Origin: Isoetes taiwanensis
Taxonomy: Eukaryota > Streptophyta > Lycopodiopsida > Isoetales > Isoetaceae
Length of the DNA stretch: 64,000 nucleotides
Reading direction: 5' to 3'
Assembly: GCA_021234155.1 (NCBI GenBank)
Contig: JAJEKV010000070.1
Location: 5,236,754-5,300,753, forward strand
The notes beneath the pieces were generated by a model, which worked only from the letters and a program-made list of their open reading frames with translations, did no database searches and was not told the origin of the DNA. The translations under genes were made by a program, and so were the position numbers. Positions 12,480 to 22,855 of the stretch are shown piece after piece (position 1 is the first letter of the stretch; each line of letters starts with the position of its first letter).

Positions 12480-13037
12480 GTAAGGTTTTAGTATCTTTTA
12501 GTCACACTGCAGGGCCTGCAAATTTAGAAACTGAAGCCAAAATATACATGGTTTTGCAGTGGAGTCATGAGTCTTTTCTATTTGAGGGGGTAATCACATC
12601 AGTAAAAAGTCTAATTGAATGCATCTACTGCAATATCTTTGTATTTTATGGTCTATTTCAAATTACGATGATGACTATTACCGTGTTTTGATTGATAAGC
12701 TACTACCTTTGCTTGCCTATGATAAAATGGCATTGCAGAGGTTTCAGATTATATAAATGGCTTAGAGTTTGTTACTACATGAGAATTGCACAAATCTGGA
12801 CTTGCCAGAGATTAATCTATTCCTTTTAGCATTTCTGTTAATGCCCCTCAATTGGAAATCTGTTAATGTTGCTAGATTTGCTTTGTTTAGTACGTTGTTA
12901 TTTTCGTTTTATCTTTACAAGTTAATCTTTAGAAGTGCGTGCACAGGTACAAGGATGTTGCTAAAACAGAATGACAGTAAATGGATGGTTGTTACACCTG
13001 CATTCCACTGTATGTTATATAAATGCTGGAACGTATA

Positions 13038-14070
13038 TCCTATATAATAATGTTATAGGGTGTTGTTATCCTATAATCTGGTGATAGATTGAATCAAAGA
13101 TGACAATGAAGTGCTGCTGCATGTAGACAAGAACCATATTTTATAGAACAATGGAACTACATCAGCTTAACACATTTAAGAATATGCTGTAACATATTTA
13201 AGAATATGCTGGAAGCGGAGCCAAATGCATATCTGTGGGATCTAAGTCTAGCACCTTATGAGGTACGAGAACAACTTTTTGCCCAGCTGTTCAAATTATC
13301 TGCTTATTCTAACTGCATGGATATATGTATATTGAGTGTGCAATATGCTGTTCCAGACAACATACAGATATCTGCTGAAGGACAGCATCTTCTTTCACAC
13401 ATTTTCTGCAGCATACTCTTCGTAAGCCAAACATCTGCTCTTTATGCGCATCATTCAAGACGCTAGGGTACCTGTGTTCATGTGTAGATAGGTCATGATT
13501 AAAACTCATGTATTGTCAACATAAAGCATAGGTGATTAAAAGTCTTATGTATTGTCAACATAAAACATAGCACAGATACAATGAGGGTATGAGGGCATTT
13601 TGGGCGTAATGTTCTTAAGTAATGTTCTTAAAGGCAACAAAAATGTCTGTCCAAATGTGTGGCAAATTTACACCTTATGCCTCTCTTAATTGGATTATAT
13701 TTTTTGGCTGCACAAGCTTCTCCTGGAGGTGTTAAAATCTGACATGTAAATAGATGTTTGAAACAAAACCAATGGTGTTTAAAAATCTATCTTATGGATA
13801 AACACAACTTACACTAACAAGGAAAGGTCCTTTTTCAATACTTTCTAAAGGGTAACTATTTTAGAAAAAGGCAATTTCCTTTTTAACCTTCACTTGGGGT
13901 CCCTTTTTAGCTCTTGCAAGCTACCCAAAGCACAAAAAATACCTTTTGATAGCGTAATACCTTTGGATATTTTTGTTATAATAAATGGTCAGTGCACACT
14001 TCTCTCATTGCGATTAAAATAACTACAAACATCCAACTTATGCCCAGCAACGCTGGGTACCGTTACTAGT
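13038..14070 (+). mobile_element. Possible inner Helitron sharing the same 3' end
   Basis: A second 5'-like end, TCCTATATAATAATGTTATA, follows an A at 13037. Only one hairpin-CTAGT end is visible downstream (14070). Either a shorter 1.03-kb Helitron is nested here or the outer element duplicated its 5' end. Which 5' end pairs with 14070 cannot be decided from this window. Confidence 0.45.
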
Positions 14071-14252
14071 TAAACCATGATGGTGAATTGTTATAAGAAA
14101 CTAGACAATAAATCATAAGTATGAACCACCTTATATAACTATTCATTGTTAATCAACATATTAACCCACAAAATAATATTACTTTACTATAGTGGTTTCA
14201 TGCAAAAATTGTTGTGAAAAACTGATAACAATTAATTTTTGGGGGCCTTGTG

Positions 14253-15707
14253 TATTGTTATTGCTAGTTTTGACATTGTTTATGCTTCCATAGGAGCCCA
14301 TAGGGAAGGGCGCGCAAGACACCTTCGTGTCCCCTTCCCCCACTAGGGATACCTTGGATTACGGGATAGACGTAGGGCCCGTGCAGTCGAAGGACGGGAT
14401 GGGGGATTTCCTACGAAGTGTACGGCCGGGCGTTGTATATTTGTAGGGAGCGTCACAATTTCTTTTGTGTTGTATGCCTATAAAAAGTTGCTTGCTTTGC
14501 ATTTCCACCTGAATTTGGATGGCTTATTTTTGTATGGTGAGCATTGAATGAATACGTAAGAAGATATCAAGAAGGCAATGTGAAATGTTGAATGATTACA
14601 AGAGGCAATGTCGCAGCTTGCTATCTCCAATAGGTTAGAATTTAGGTTGGAATATCAATAAATAATGTATTCAACTATAATCTTCTTTAGGTTGGTGAAT
14701 GATAATATGTTTATGAGTATCACTTTGTCAAAATTGACAATAGAACCAAGCAGAATAAGGAATCCGAGGCACTTGCAGGAAGAGACCCAGGACCATTTGA
14801 TGTTTTGTGCTGAAGATAGTGGAACATTTGATTGAAGGAAAGATCCAGATTCTAGAAGTGATTATAGAAAGTGGTTGTAATATTATCTGGACAGGAAATT
14901 CCTAATGAAATAAAGATCAGGTTGAAAGGTTCTCGTTAAAGAAATACAAGTCTAGTTGAAAGGCAACTCAACGCACATCCTGAAGCAATGTTCTAAAGCA
15001 GTCTAAAAGCCTCCCGATTTTTGAAATTAAGTTTTGAAGAAAGCTAACCTGCTCCAAGGGATCCTCATAGTCTTCTTATTCTGGTGCAGGTTGTGAAGAG
15101 GCAGACCTATTGCGACCACCTATCCCCCGACCATGGCCTATCAGGACACGCCCTAGACCTCTAACATACGCTCCAGCATTTGGAGCTCGAGCTTTGTCTG
15201 CCATTTTGACAGCTTCATCCCGACAGCAGACAACTTCGGCCTCCGTTAAACTTAAATTGACCTCGAAAGGTCACTTTAATTTTTAGTGTAATTTTAATAT
15301 TGCGTTAACTTTGAGTTTAATATTCTAACTTAAGGTAAATGGGTCTGAACGAATTTTGAGTTAATGCTTTTAAATCAAAAAATTTAATGGAATACTAAAT
15401 AAAATTATTAATGTAAAACTAACCTAAATCGTGGTGTGAAGGAAAACCTGCTAAAACCTTAACAGAACGCTATCTGCGAAGGTACCATGAGTGACATAAC
15501 AAATTATTATGTAAAAAAGTCTTTAAGAGATTCTGTTAGTAGTTAACATAACAAATTTCATGTGAAACTGGTTTTAACAGATTTTGTAATGGTAATAATT
15601 GAAACAATAAGTGGTGTAAAAGCTTCATAAAATTAACAGCGTAATATCAAGCAATTGGTTACCCATACCTTAAACAGATTTGTGCCCTATAGCGGATTAC
15701 CCATACC
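14253..15707. other. Right part of the GC-rich segment, then gene-free DNA
   Basis: GC-rich sequence from the left side of the CACTA-like element resumes and fades by about 14560. A short minus-strand open frame near 15070-15240 contains glycine/arginine-rich sequence (ARAPNAGAYVRGLGRVLIGH) but no identified domain. The remainder is AT-rich with nothing recognised. Confidence 0.4.
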
Positions 15708-16854
15708 CTAAACAGATTTGTGTCCTATAGCCGATTTGCTTTGGTCAGTTAACCGATCTTTAGCAGACTGAAGAATATGCGCCAACAAAGCTTCTTCGTC
15801 CATACCTTTGAGGCTATGGTCTGTTTCATTCTCGTACCAATTTTTGCGGCCCCAGTACATGCGGGAGCATATAATGAAGAGTATCGCCTTCTCTGGCAAG
15901 TTCTTCTGGGCTTTAAGGCTTTTGTGCAATTCTTTCCGGAAAATAGAAGCTAATTCTGCCATTGTACCCATCCAATTCATATCACAGGCTTTGTTCTTGA
16001 GGCTTTCATCTGCTTTGGTCCGAACCATCGCAAAATCTCGCTTCCAATTCGTGGCTTCCGTAGCGATTTGGACGTCTACCTCTAAGAATCTATCACTGGT
16101 TAAAATGAGAATACAATCAAAGCTGTAGAGCTTCTTATCTTTAAAATAAGTTGCTGCTGGATGATTTAAAGTGCCAGCACCGGGGATGTCCCAGAAAACA
16201 ATGCAAGGAAATTTAGAACTCGTATAACGCTTTATTTTATCAGTGGTTTCTGTAACCCCGACCTTGGCAGCATCTAACAAAATTTAGCACAAGAGTGAGC
16301 AAGTTTGCAAGAAAAAGCAACAATTAATCTTAAGGGCAGAAGGAAATTTACTTACCAGAACCTTGAAGTTGGAGGAAGCTGTTGATGAAAGTGGATTTAC
16401 CAACTCCGGAAGCTCCGCAGACGGCAAAGTTGAAGTGGTTGACGTGGTCAATACCAAGGTGTTTTCTTGCCCTTTCAAGAAGAACATCGCTTGGCTCCTC
16501 CCTCTCCGGAGGGTGGAGCTGGAGTGGCTTTTTAGGCTGCTTGCTCAGCCAATTCAGCGCAACTCCAACACCAGCACAAAGACCTACAACCCCTGCTCCC
16601 GCAGCAGCTCCAATAAGCAGTGGTGCTCCTGCGACAGCCGCTGCCCCTGCGACAGCCCCTGCGACAGCCGCTGCCACTGCTGGCCCAACAACCACTCCAA
16701 CAGCTACTCCAGCAGCGGCTACTGATGTAATAGCCACTCCTACAGCAGCCTTCTCGACCCAGTTTGGTACATTTATACCGAGCAGATCATACACATAACT
16801 ATTCCGGGCGTCCTCGCTCACAAACTCAAACTCATGCTCTACATCTTTACTCAT
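15708..16854 (-). CDS. IRG-like (immunity-related) GTPase, copy 1
   Basis: Two exons, 16356-16854 and 15708-16273, joined by a GT-AG intron whose phase works (G|AT gives Asp), encode 354 residues. The N-terminus has an acidic leader, then an Ala/Gly/Val-rich hydrophobic region (about residues 35-100) resembling a glycine zipper or membrane insert. GTPase motifs follow: P-loop GASGVGKST at 147-155, WDIPG at 194-198 and TKAD at 252-255. The layout fits the IRG family, known in vertebrates for cell-autonomous immunity at vacuole membranes; the role in plants is unknown to me. The frame is intact. A related copy lies divergently at 19099 and a broken copy lies just upstream. Its promoter region carries a MITE (16901-17309). 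Start chosen because MSKD is conserved in the broken copy. Confidence 0.85.
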
Positions 16855-16900
16855 AGCAGATCTTACAAACTCACAATCGTTTTCACAAGATCATGCTTTA

Positions 16901-17309
16901 TGGGCGACTCACATGAGAGTATTTTTTCCCCTGCGCTGAGAAGCAGCTGGTGCTATTTTCAGCTACTGATTGTTTTCTTCCCCTCAACGCGCCGTGCACG
17001 GCGCGACAGCTGAAGCTTCTAAACTGGGCTGAGAATTTGGTTTTCAGCACTGGGCCAGCCAATTTTCAGCTGGCCCATCGATACTTCTCCATATGAATCC
17101 ATATTAAGCAAAAAAACGCTGGCTGCAACAGAGCGTGACATTCTGGGCAGCGCTGCGAATTTCATAGCAGCACTGCAAATTGTTTAGCAGTCCCGCGTAT
17201 ACCCATCAGCGAAACTGCAGCAGCTGGAAAAGAAATCGATTCTGCTGCACCGCCGGTCACGCCCACCGCCCTTGCTGCTGCTAATTTAGGAGCTCATGTG
17301 AATCTTCCA
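16901..17309. mobile_element. PIF/Harbinger-like MITE in the promoter of IRG copy 1
   Basis: The duplicated promoter at 17895-18060 lacks this 409-bp segment and serves as a paralogous empty site (GCTTTAGTCTATC). Ends are TGGGCGACTCACATGAG and, in inverse, TGGAAGATTCACATGAG, 14 of 17 matching. TTA flanks both sides (16898-16900 and 17310-17312), with one further TTA on the right. A TTA target duplication with short inverted ends fits Tourist/PIF-Harbinger MITEs. It starts about 45 bp upstream of the gene start. Confidence 0.75.
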
Positions 17310-17459
17310 TTATTAGTCTATCAGTAGCTTCACTTTATAAGAAACCAAGCAGGAAATAAAGGAAGGACTGCATTTATTGAAGTCGTTCTAGTGAATGACT
17401 CCATTTATTAAAATCTCTTTAATTATTAAAGTACGGTGCCCAGCGCTGCTATCACAAAG

Positions 17460-17894
17460 ACCTTCAACCACTCCAGAGTCCAGCAGCGACCGCTACTGGC
17501 ACAACAACAGCTACTACAGCTACTCCAGCAGCGGCTACTGGTGTAATAGCCTGTCTTGGGCAAAGTTTTTAAACCCAATCGGAAATTTTCCTACTCTTTC
17601 ATCAAATAGCCGGATATTTTCAGTTCTCAATCGGAAATTTGTATTACTCTTATACAAATATGCATAAAAATCTATCGGAATTTTTCCTGCAATGTGCGAA
17701 CTGAACCGGAAATTCTTAGTTTCAACCGGAACAACCCTTCTCTACCCCGAAATTTGCCCAACAGTGGTAATAGCCACTCCTACTGCAACCTTCTCGACCC
17801 AGTTTCGTACATTTATATCGAGCAGAGAATACACATAACTATTCCGGGCGTCCTCGCTCGTAAACTCAAACTCATGCTCTGCATCTTTACTCAT
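17460..17894 (-). pseudogene. Broken N-terminal copy of the IRG-like GTPase
   Basis: From an ATG at 17892-17894 the minus strand repeats the start of copy 1 (MSKDAEHEFEF, then EDARNSYVYSLLDINV and VAVGVAIT). It is interrupted by a 216-bp insertion at 17552-17767 and then continues into the hydrophobic Ala/Val region before ending near 17460. The whole GTPase domain is missing. Its upstream DNA is homologous to the promoter of copy 1, so a segment with promoter and first exon was duplicated in tandem and cut within the glycine-zipper region. Confidence 0.8.
17552..17767. mobile_element. hAT-like MITE inside the broken IRG copy
   Basis: The segment interrupts the reading frame and is flanked by an 8-bp repeat, TAATAGCC, at 17544-17551 and 17768-17775. 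The intact copy has this word once at the matching place (about 16727-16735), giving an empty site. Ends share TTGGGCAAA in inverted orientation, and several CGGAAATTT words lie inside. An 8-bp target duplication suggests the hAT superfamily. Confidence 0.7.
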
Positions 17895-18070
17895 AGCAGA
17901 TCTTACAAACCCTCAAGCGTTTTCACAAGATCATGCTTTAGTCTATCAGTAGCTTCACTTTATAAGTAATCAAGCAGGAAATAAAGGAACGACTGCATTT
18001 ATTGAAGTCGTTCTAGTGAATGACTCCATTTATTATAGTCTCTTTAATTATTATAGTACGGTCGTCGGTG
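17895..18070. repeat. Duplicated IRG promoter segment
   Basis: This stretch repeats 16855-16900 plus 17313-17436, the upstream region of IRG copy 1 without its MITE. Shared words include TCTATCAGTAGCTTCACTTT and the GAATGACTCCATTTATTA block. Both copies end near an AGTACGGT...GCCCAGC stretch that resembles a decayed Helitron 3' end read on the minus strand. Confidence 0.75.
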
Positions 18071-19098
18071 CCCAGCACTTGCTATTGTACTGGGGACCTT
18101 TTGGCGTTGGCCTTGTATTGATCATCTTTGGGCTCTAATTAATGCAGGGTGCTACCATGGGTCCACTTTTGATGACTGTCTTGGTCACTTTGAATATTTA
18201 AACCATAAACATGTTTTGCATGCATCTGAAATTCATATGCATATACACTACATTTAATTGAATGGATTCAAACATGTCAAATATTTTAATGACCAACATT
18301 GTAGGAGGATAGGCCTTTCTTAAAGTGGGATCCGATGATCCAAAAATACACATAAAGAGTGACCCAAGTCATTATCCCAGAGGATTCACCTTTATCATAT
18401 GAGCATATGCCACCTGGGTGAGAAGAAACACCCCTATATACATACATAAAAGTGTTTTAAAAACACCTCTTTCGTGGATACACAAGAATGTCAGTAAAAG
18501 GGGGATTTAAAGCCCTAGTATACGTACAAAACATTAAAAAAAAAAAAAAAAAAAAACCTTCCAGAAACTTACTTGATTTATATGGGTCTTCGGTTTGAAT
18601 CCCCTGGGAACAATACTAGACATCAAATTAAAGCTCTCAAATACAATTAGATACAAGGTTTGTGCGCACTTGTTTTCTTTAATGCTGATATGTACTTTTT
18701 AATGTTGTGTTAACTTGGTATAGACGGCAAGCCTTTGTTGCCTTAGCAACTTGTTTAAACCTTACCTCTTCAAGGTTGAATTGGTAAGAAACATACCTTA
18801 TAAAGGGCCTGATTAAGGACCATGGCTAAGTGAAAAAGGTCAAAGGAGGCATTCTTATTTTTGGCTGGTGGCTTTTGTGGGCCAACCATCCTGCAGATGC
18901 CAACGTCTGCAAAGTAATGTGGATGGGCGAAGAGGACCCTGAACATCTTTGAAACGTAACTTCGTCGTCAAATGTAATTTTGAGTCGTCAAAAATTGTTA
19001 TTTCCTCGATAGTACATACATCTTTAATTCGGTTGGGTCCTAAATACTGTTGCTCTTATATTTGTAGCTTGATTGCTTTTTGCAAAGGAACTAAAGCT
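18071..19098. other. Intergenic DNA before IRG copy 2
   Basis: No gene recognised. There is an A-run at about 18535-18556. The final few hundred bases form the upstream region of the IRG-like gene on the plus strand. Confidence 0.5.
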
Positions 19099-20122
19099 AT
19101 GGCAACTGAGCAGGAATTTGATCTATACTCAGTGGTGAAGGCTCTAGGAGACTTGGGACAAGCGGCTGCTGTGATAGCAGGACTTGTTAAAGCACCAGCA
19201 GTGGCTGTTGGCGTTGGAACAACTGCTATTGCAACAGGGGGAGGTTTCTTACTTGGTATTGGAATCGGAGTATGCATCAAATGTCTAATTATTTGGTTGA
19301 GCAAGCAGCCTAAAAAGCCACTGCAGCTCCACCCTCCAGAGACGGACGAGCCAAACGATGTTCTTCTTGAAAAGGCAAGAAAGCACCTTGGTATTGACCA
19401 CGTCAACCACTTCAACTTTGCCGTCTGCGGAGCATCCGGAGTTGGTAAATCCACTTTCATCAACAACTTCATTCAACTTCAAGGTTCTGGTAAGTTTCCT
19501 TCTGTCCTTAAGATAAATTGTTGCTTTTCGTTGGACACACTTGCTCACCACGTATTAGGATAGTTTTCGTTTAGATGTTGCTGAGGTTGGGGTTACTCAA
19601 ACCACTGACGGAATAAAGCGTTACACATACACTAAAGCTCCCAATGTTGTTTTCTGGGACTTTCCTGGTGCTGGCACTTTAAATCATCCAGCAGCAACTT
19701 ATTTTAAAGATAAGAAGCTCTACGCTTTCGATTGTATTCTCATTTTAACCAGTAATAGATTCCTGGAGGTAGATGTCCAAGTCGCTGTAGAAGCCACGAA
19801 ATGGAAGAGGGCTTTTGCTATAGTTCGAACCAAAGCAGATGAGAGCCTCAAGAACGAAGCTTATGATATGGAAATAAGGGGTGACCGTCAATTGACAATG
19901 GCAGAATTAGCTTGTAAGTTCCGGGAAAATGTGCTGCAAAGCCTTTATGACCAGAAGAATATGCCAGCTAATGCAGTAATCTTCATCGTATCCTCCCGCA
20001 TTCAGAATAATAGCAAGGCGTACCAGTATGGAGAAGACGCCCTCAAAGGCATGGATGAAAAAGCTTTGCTAGGTTATTTGCTTCAATGCGCGAAAACCAG
20101 ACTAGCAATAAGCCCAAATTGA
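19099..20122 (+). CDS. IRG-like (immunity-related) GTPase, copy 2
   Basis: Two exons, 19099-19489 and 19575-20122, with a GT-AG intron at the same place as in copy 1, encode 312 residues. A hydrophobic Ala/Gly/Val-rich region spans about residues 20-66, then WLSKQPKKPLQLHPPE, shared with copy 1. The P-loop GASGVGKST is at 111-119, WDFPG at 158-162 and TKAD at 216-219. It is shorter than copy 1 because its N-terminal hydrophobic region is shorter. An upstream in-frame ATG at 18949 exists, but MATEQEF aligns with the start of copy 1 and is preferred. It is transcribed away from copy 1, and a 66-bp hairpin lies 50 bp after the stop. IRG assignment rests on motif order; the function in plants is unknown. 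Confidence 0.85.
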
Positions 20123-20172
20123 GGCCACCTAATTGTAGTCTACTCTATAAACAAGGTGTTAGTATACTTTGT

Positions 20173-20238
20173 AAATCTACTCCGGGTTGTGGTAAGCCCC
20201 GACATGTGTCCGGGTTAACCACATTCCGGAGTAGATTT
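20173..20238. repeat. 66-bp near-perfect hairpin after IRG copy 2
   Basis: The left arm starts AAATCTACTCCGG and the right arm reads the same word in inverse. Pairing continues with a few mismatches through about 32 bp per arm and almost no loop. It lies about 50 bp downstream of the stop codon. It could form an RNA stem in the 3' UTR or be a small foldback repeat. Confidence 0.75.
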
Positions 20239-20502
20239 ATCCCCATCTCACTTTGTTGGTTCTCCATTATGAGGTCTTGTTCAATATACGTGTGTATGTG
20301 TGTAGGGATACACCTATTCTCTAACTTGCAAGTAGGGGACTATTCAGTGGATTACTTCCGTGCTTCCTCCAGTAAAGTGTAATCTTATCGAAAGTTTGTG
20401 CTCAAACTTTCCAAGCATAGCATCTGTAGAATCTATCATAACATAAGTTATAAATGACACTACTTTACACAAGAGCAAGTCTGTGCTCATCAGAAATGCA
20501 TT

Positions 20503-20648
20503 GAAAATATATTCATATTTTTCTTTCATGCATCCTTGTAGCCCACTTGTGCTTGTTAGCCATTTGAAGCTTTAGGAAAAATATATTCATATTTTCTTTC
20601 ATGCATTTTTGTAGCCCACTTGTGCTTGTTAGCCCTTTGAAGCTTTAG
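20503..20648. repeat. Tandem duplication, 73 bp unit
   Basis: Two adjacent copies (20503-20575 and 20576-20648) share CATGCAT, GTAGCCCACTTGTGCTTG and GAAGCTTTAG with few differences. No gene is present. Confidence 0.8.
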
Positions 20649-22834
20649 TTGTCTTCTGCATGGAATATATGGCAAGAGGACATAGAGATCTCTATGCATG
20701 TTTACTTACGCTTAATATACACATACACATCAAGATATAAAAATGTGCTTGTTATATTCCATTTTACAAACTCAGTCATATTACTATTTGTCATCTTGCA
20801 CACGTCATCACTTTGTTCAAAATAATACCTTTCCTCTTTTGTATGTATGGTGGGGATTAGACACATGGGTTTCAACATGCTTGCATGGATCCTTGCATGC
20901 ACCCATGCATGTACATATTATGCTTATTACAACACCAAGAGCAATATTAAATAAATTTTACTACCCAAAGTTTGATCCTCAATATCATCTCATTCTAGAA
21001 ATGTTCTAGCTTCAAGGACGCTCTTTGTTTTTTCATCACTTTGGCAGGCAGTGGGTTAAGCATTGTGATCCTCACAATTTTCTTAAAAGCATCTCCGCAG
21101 CAAAATCCATTTAGTTACTTATTTGGAGAATAAATTATTAAAGAGGCCTAAGCTGAGAAACTCATAGCCAGTTCCAAACTTGGTAGTAATGCCCCTCTTA
21201 AACCTCTCATAAATTGAATAATGCATATGATTGCATCAGATGCATTCTTTCCCCTAAGGACAACCTGTTGGGCAAATAAAAATGTTTCAACTCATCATTT
21301 GATAGTTTATGACCACCTATCTTGAAGTCTTGACTTTCTTCAATACCTAGTATGGATGTTTGAAATATGTGTGCATTGGATGAAGGCACTAAATATGTAT
21401 CTAACAGATAATCAATGATAAGATCATAAGGTGCCTAAAATTTGAATGAATGAATAGGATATCAATGTACTTGCACCTACAGAAAGTCTGTTGGAATAGA
21501 ATAGCTCCTCAAACATTGAAATGCTTGTGCATTCATCATAACATGTAAAGAAGAAGAAGCCAATGATTAAAGCAGAAAACTTGTGCCAATTCAAGACCTT
21601 TGCATTGTTATAGTAACCTTTTGATAAAATATATAACATTCTGCAATCAAGCAACCTTCCTTTAACCATGCTTTCCCATGGAAGCCCATGAATAATAAAG
21701 GACTACAAAAGACGTACATGTAAACCACTGCCAAGTTGTGAAGAATCAAGATTATTGTTCTGATCTATTTGCTGCAACCCTTAGGTAGTTCATGATAACT
21801 TTTGATGTGAGTTCAAGTTTTAAATATAGCTCTTTAAGTTATAGTTGTTGGAGGCAGATTTCAACAGTTAGATCACTTGACTCAATTAGAAAAGGAAATC
21901 TTGCTTTTATAACTCCTGACGCAGTCCAAAACAACACGGGTGAGGACTTGAGAATGGAAATGGGGCATTACGTAGATCATTAATAAAAAGTAGAACACAA
22001 TGTCAAAGGCAGACTCATATTCAAAATTCAACTTCAAAATCAGATTCCAACTGAGCAATGTTGCCTTAACTACTCAAAACAGAATTAAGAAATGAAAGTA
22101 ACTTCTACATAGAGGAAAAGGGAACTGATGATGGAGGTTGGATTGAGGATTTGATAATGCAAAGTGGACAAACTGGAAGGATCCAGCAAAATCTCCACCG
22201 CCAAGCTCCCTGCTATTTTGTGACAGTTCCAGGCTACTGAGAAGAAAAAACCTTACTGATTTGAAAGCTACCTGTATGTTGCTTAAAGGCTATGTAGAGC
22301 TTGTGGCAAGCAACATGACGCTGATTTCTATACATGTTCTGTGCAAGTTACAGAAGCTTTTATTCTCGATTCTGCAAGTTTGATGCTTTTCATTGCTAGT
22401 TTAATCAGCCAGTTAACATTCTCTAAAGCAAAACAACCATACAATTATGCAGAGCAAAAGGGTTGAGAGGCAGGGCAAAATATTATTGATATGATGGGAA
22501 CTGGCATGATCCGGCATAGAATTTGTTGACAACAAAATAACAAAAGATATGCAACATGCCATACCCTAATGGAAACAGTGAATGACAGGGATTTCAAGTA
22601 ATATGCTTACCAATAAGACCTTCAAAATTTTGCAGCCAACAGACTTGGTTAAGCATACAAATTTGTTGCCTATAGAGGATCAAATTAATGAAAAAAACGA
22701 AGTCAATCAATGAAGAATGAACCAAAATCAGGAAGAAAGGTTACCATATTCAGCTTGCCATTTGGTGTAGTGCGGATAAATCCGTTTCAGGATAGTATAG
22801 TCGTCACTGATTTTGTCTGTTTTATGTACATATT
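20649..22834. other. Gene-free AT-rich DNA
   Basis: Open frames are short and lack family motifs on both strands. No transposon ends were found. Confidence 0.45.
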
Positions 22835-22855
22835 ATTGCCCAGCGTTGCTGGACA
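22835..22855. repeat. Hairpin resembling a Helitron 3' stem, no CTRR end
   Basis: TTGCCCAGC and GCTGGACAA pair around a three-base loop. The word resembles the stems of the Helitron ends at 14041 and 34503, but neither flank has CTAGT or its reverse. It may be a decayed end. Confidence 0.4.

Larger units (their letters stand above)
11004..14070 (+). mobile_element. Helitron carrying two host gene fragments
   Basis: The 5' end reads TCCTATATTATAATGTTATT after an A at 11003. The 3' end has a hairpin (TGCCCAGC and GCTGGGTA around AAC, 14041-14059) and then CTAGT at 14066-14070, followed by T. Insertion between A and T, a TC start, a 3' hairpin and a CTRRT end are Helitron hallmarks. Close relatives of the 5' end occur at 13038, 26702, 26837 and 61493, and of the 3' end at 34492. 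The element lies in the right subterminal region of the CACTA-like element. It carries ARF and TMEM14/FAX fragments and no RepHel protein, so it is non-autonomous. Confidence 0.8.
6868..14252. mobile_element. CACTA-like DNA transposon with nested insertions
   Basis: The left terminus reads CACAAGGCCCCCAAAAAT and the right terminus is its exact reverse complement, ending at 14252. The flanks carry the same 3-bp duplication, TAT, at 6865-6867 and 14253-14255. Ends starting with CAC and a 3-bp target duplication fit the CACTA (EnSpm) superfamily. Subterminal TAGTGGTTT-type repeats occur at about 6980-7190 and again at 14071-14200. A LINE tail (7190-8118) and a Helitron (11004-14070) lie inside it. 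No transposase was recognised, so it looks non-autonomous. The termini and TSD are seen directly; the superfamily is inferred. Confidence 0.75.

Noticed and set aside
16363-16800. Plus-strand Ala/Thr/Pro-rich open frames opposite the IRG gene
   Set aside because: They are antisense shadows of the glycine-zipper coding region of IRG copy 1.
18949-19098. N-terminal extension of IRG copy 2 from an upstream ATG
   Set aside because: The extension does not match copy 1, whose start aligns with MATEQEF at 19099.
22835-22855. Full Helitron 3' end
   Set aside because: The stem is similar, but no CTRRT follows on either strand.
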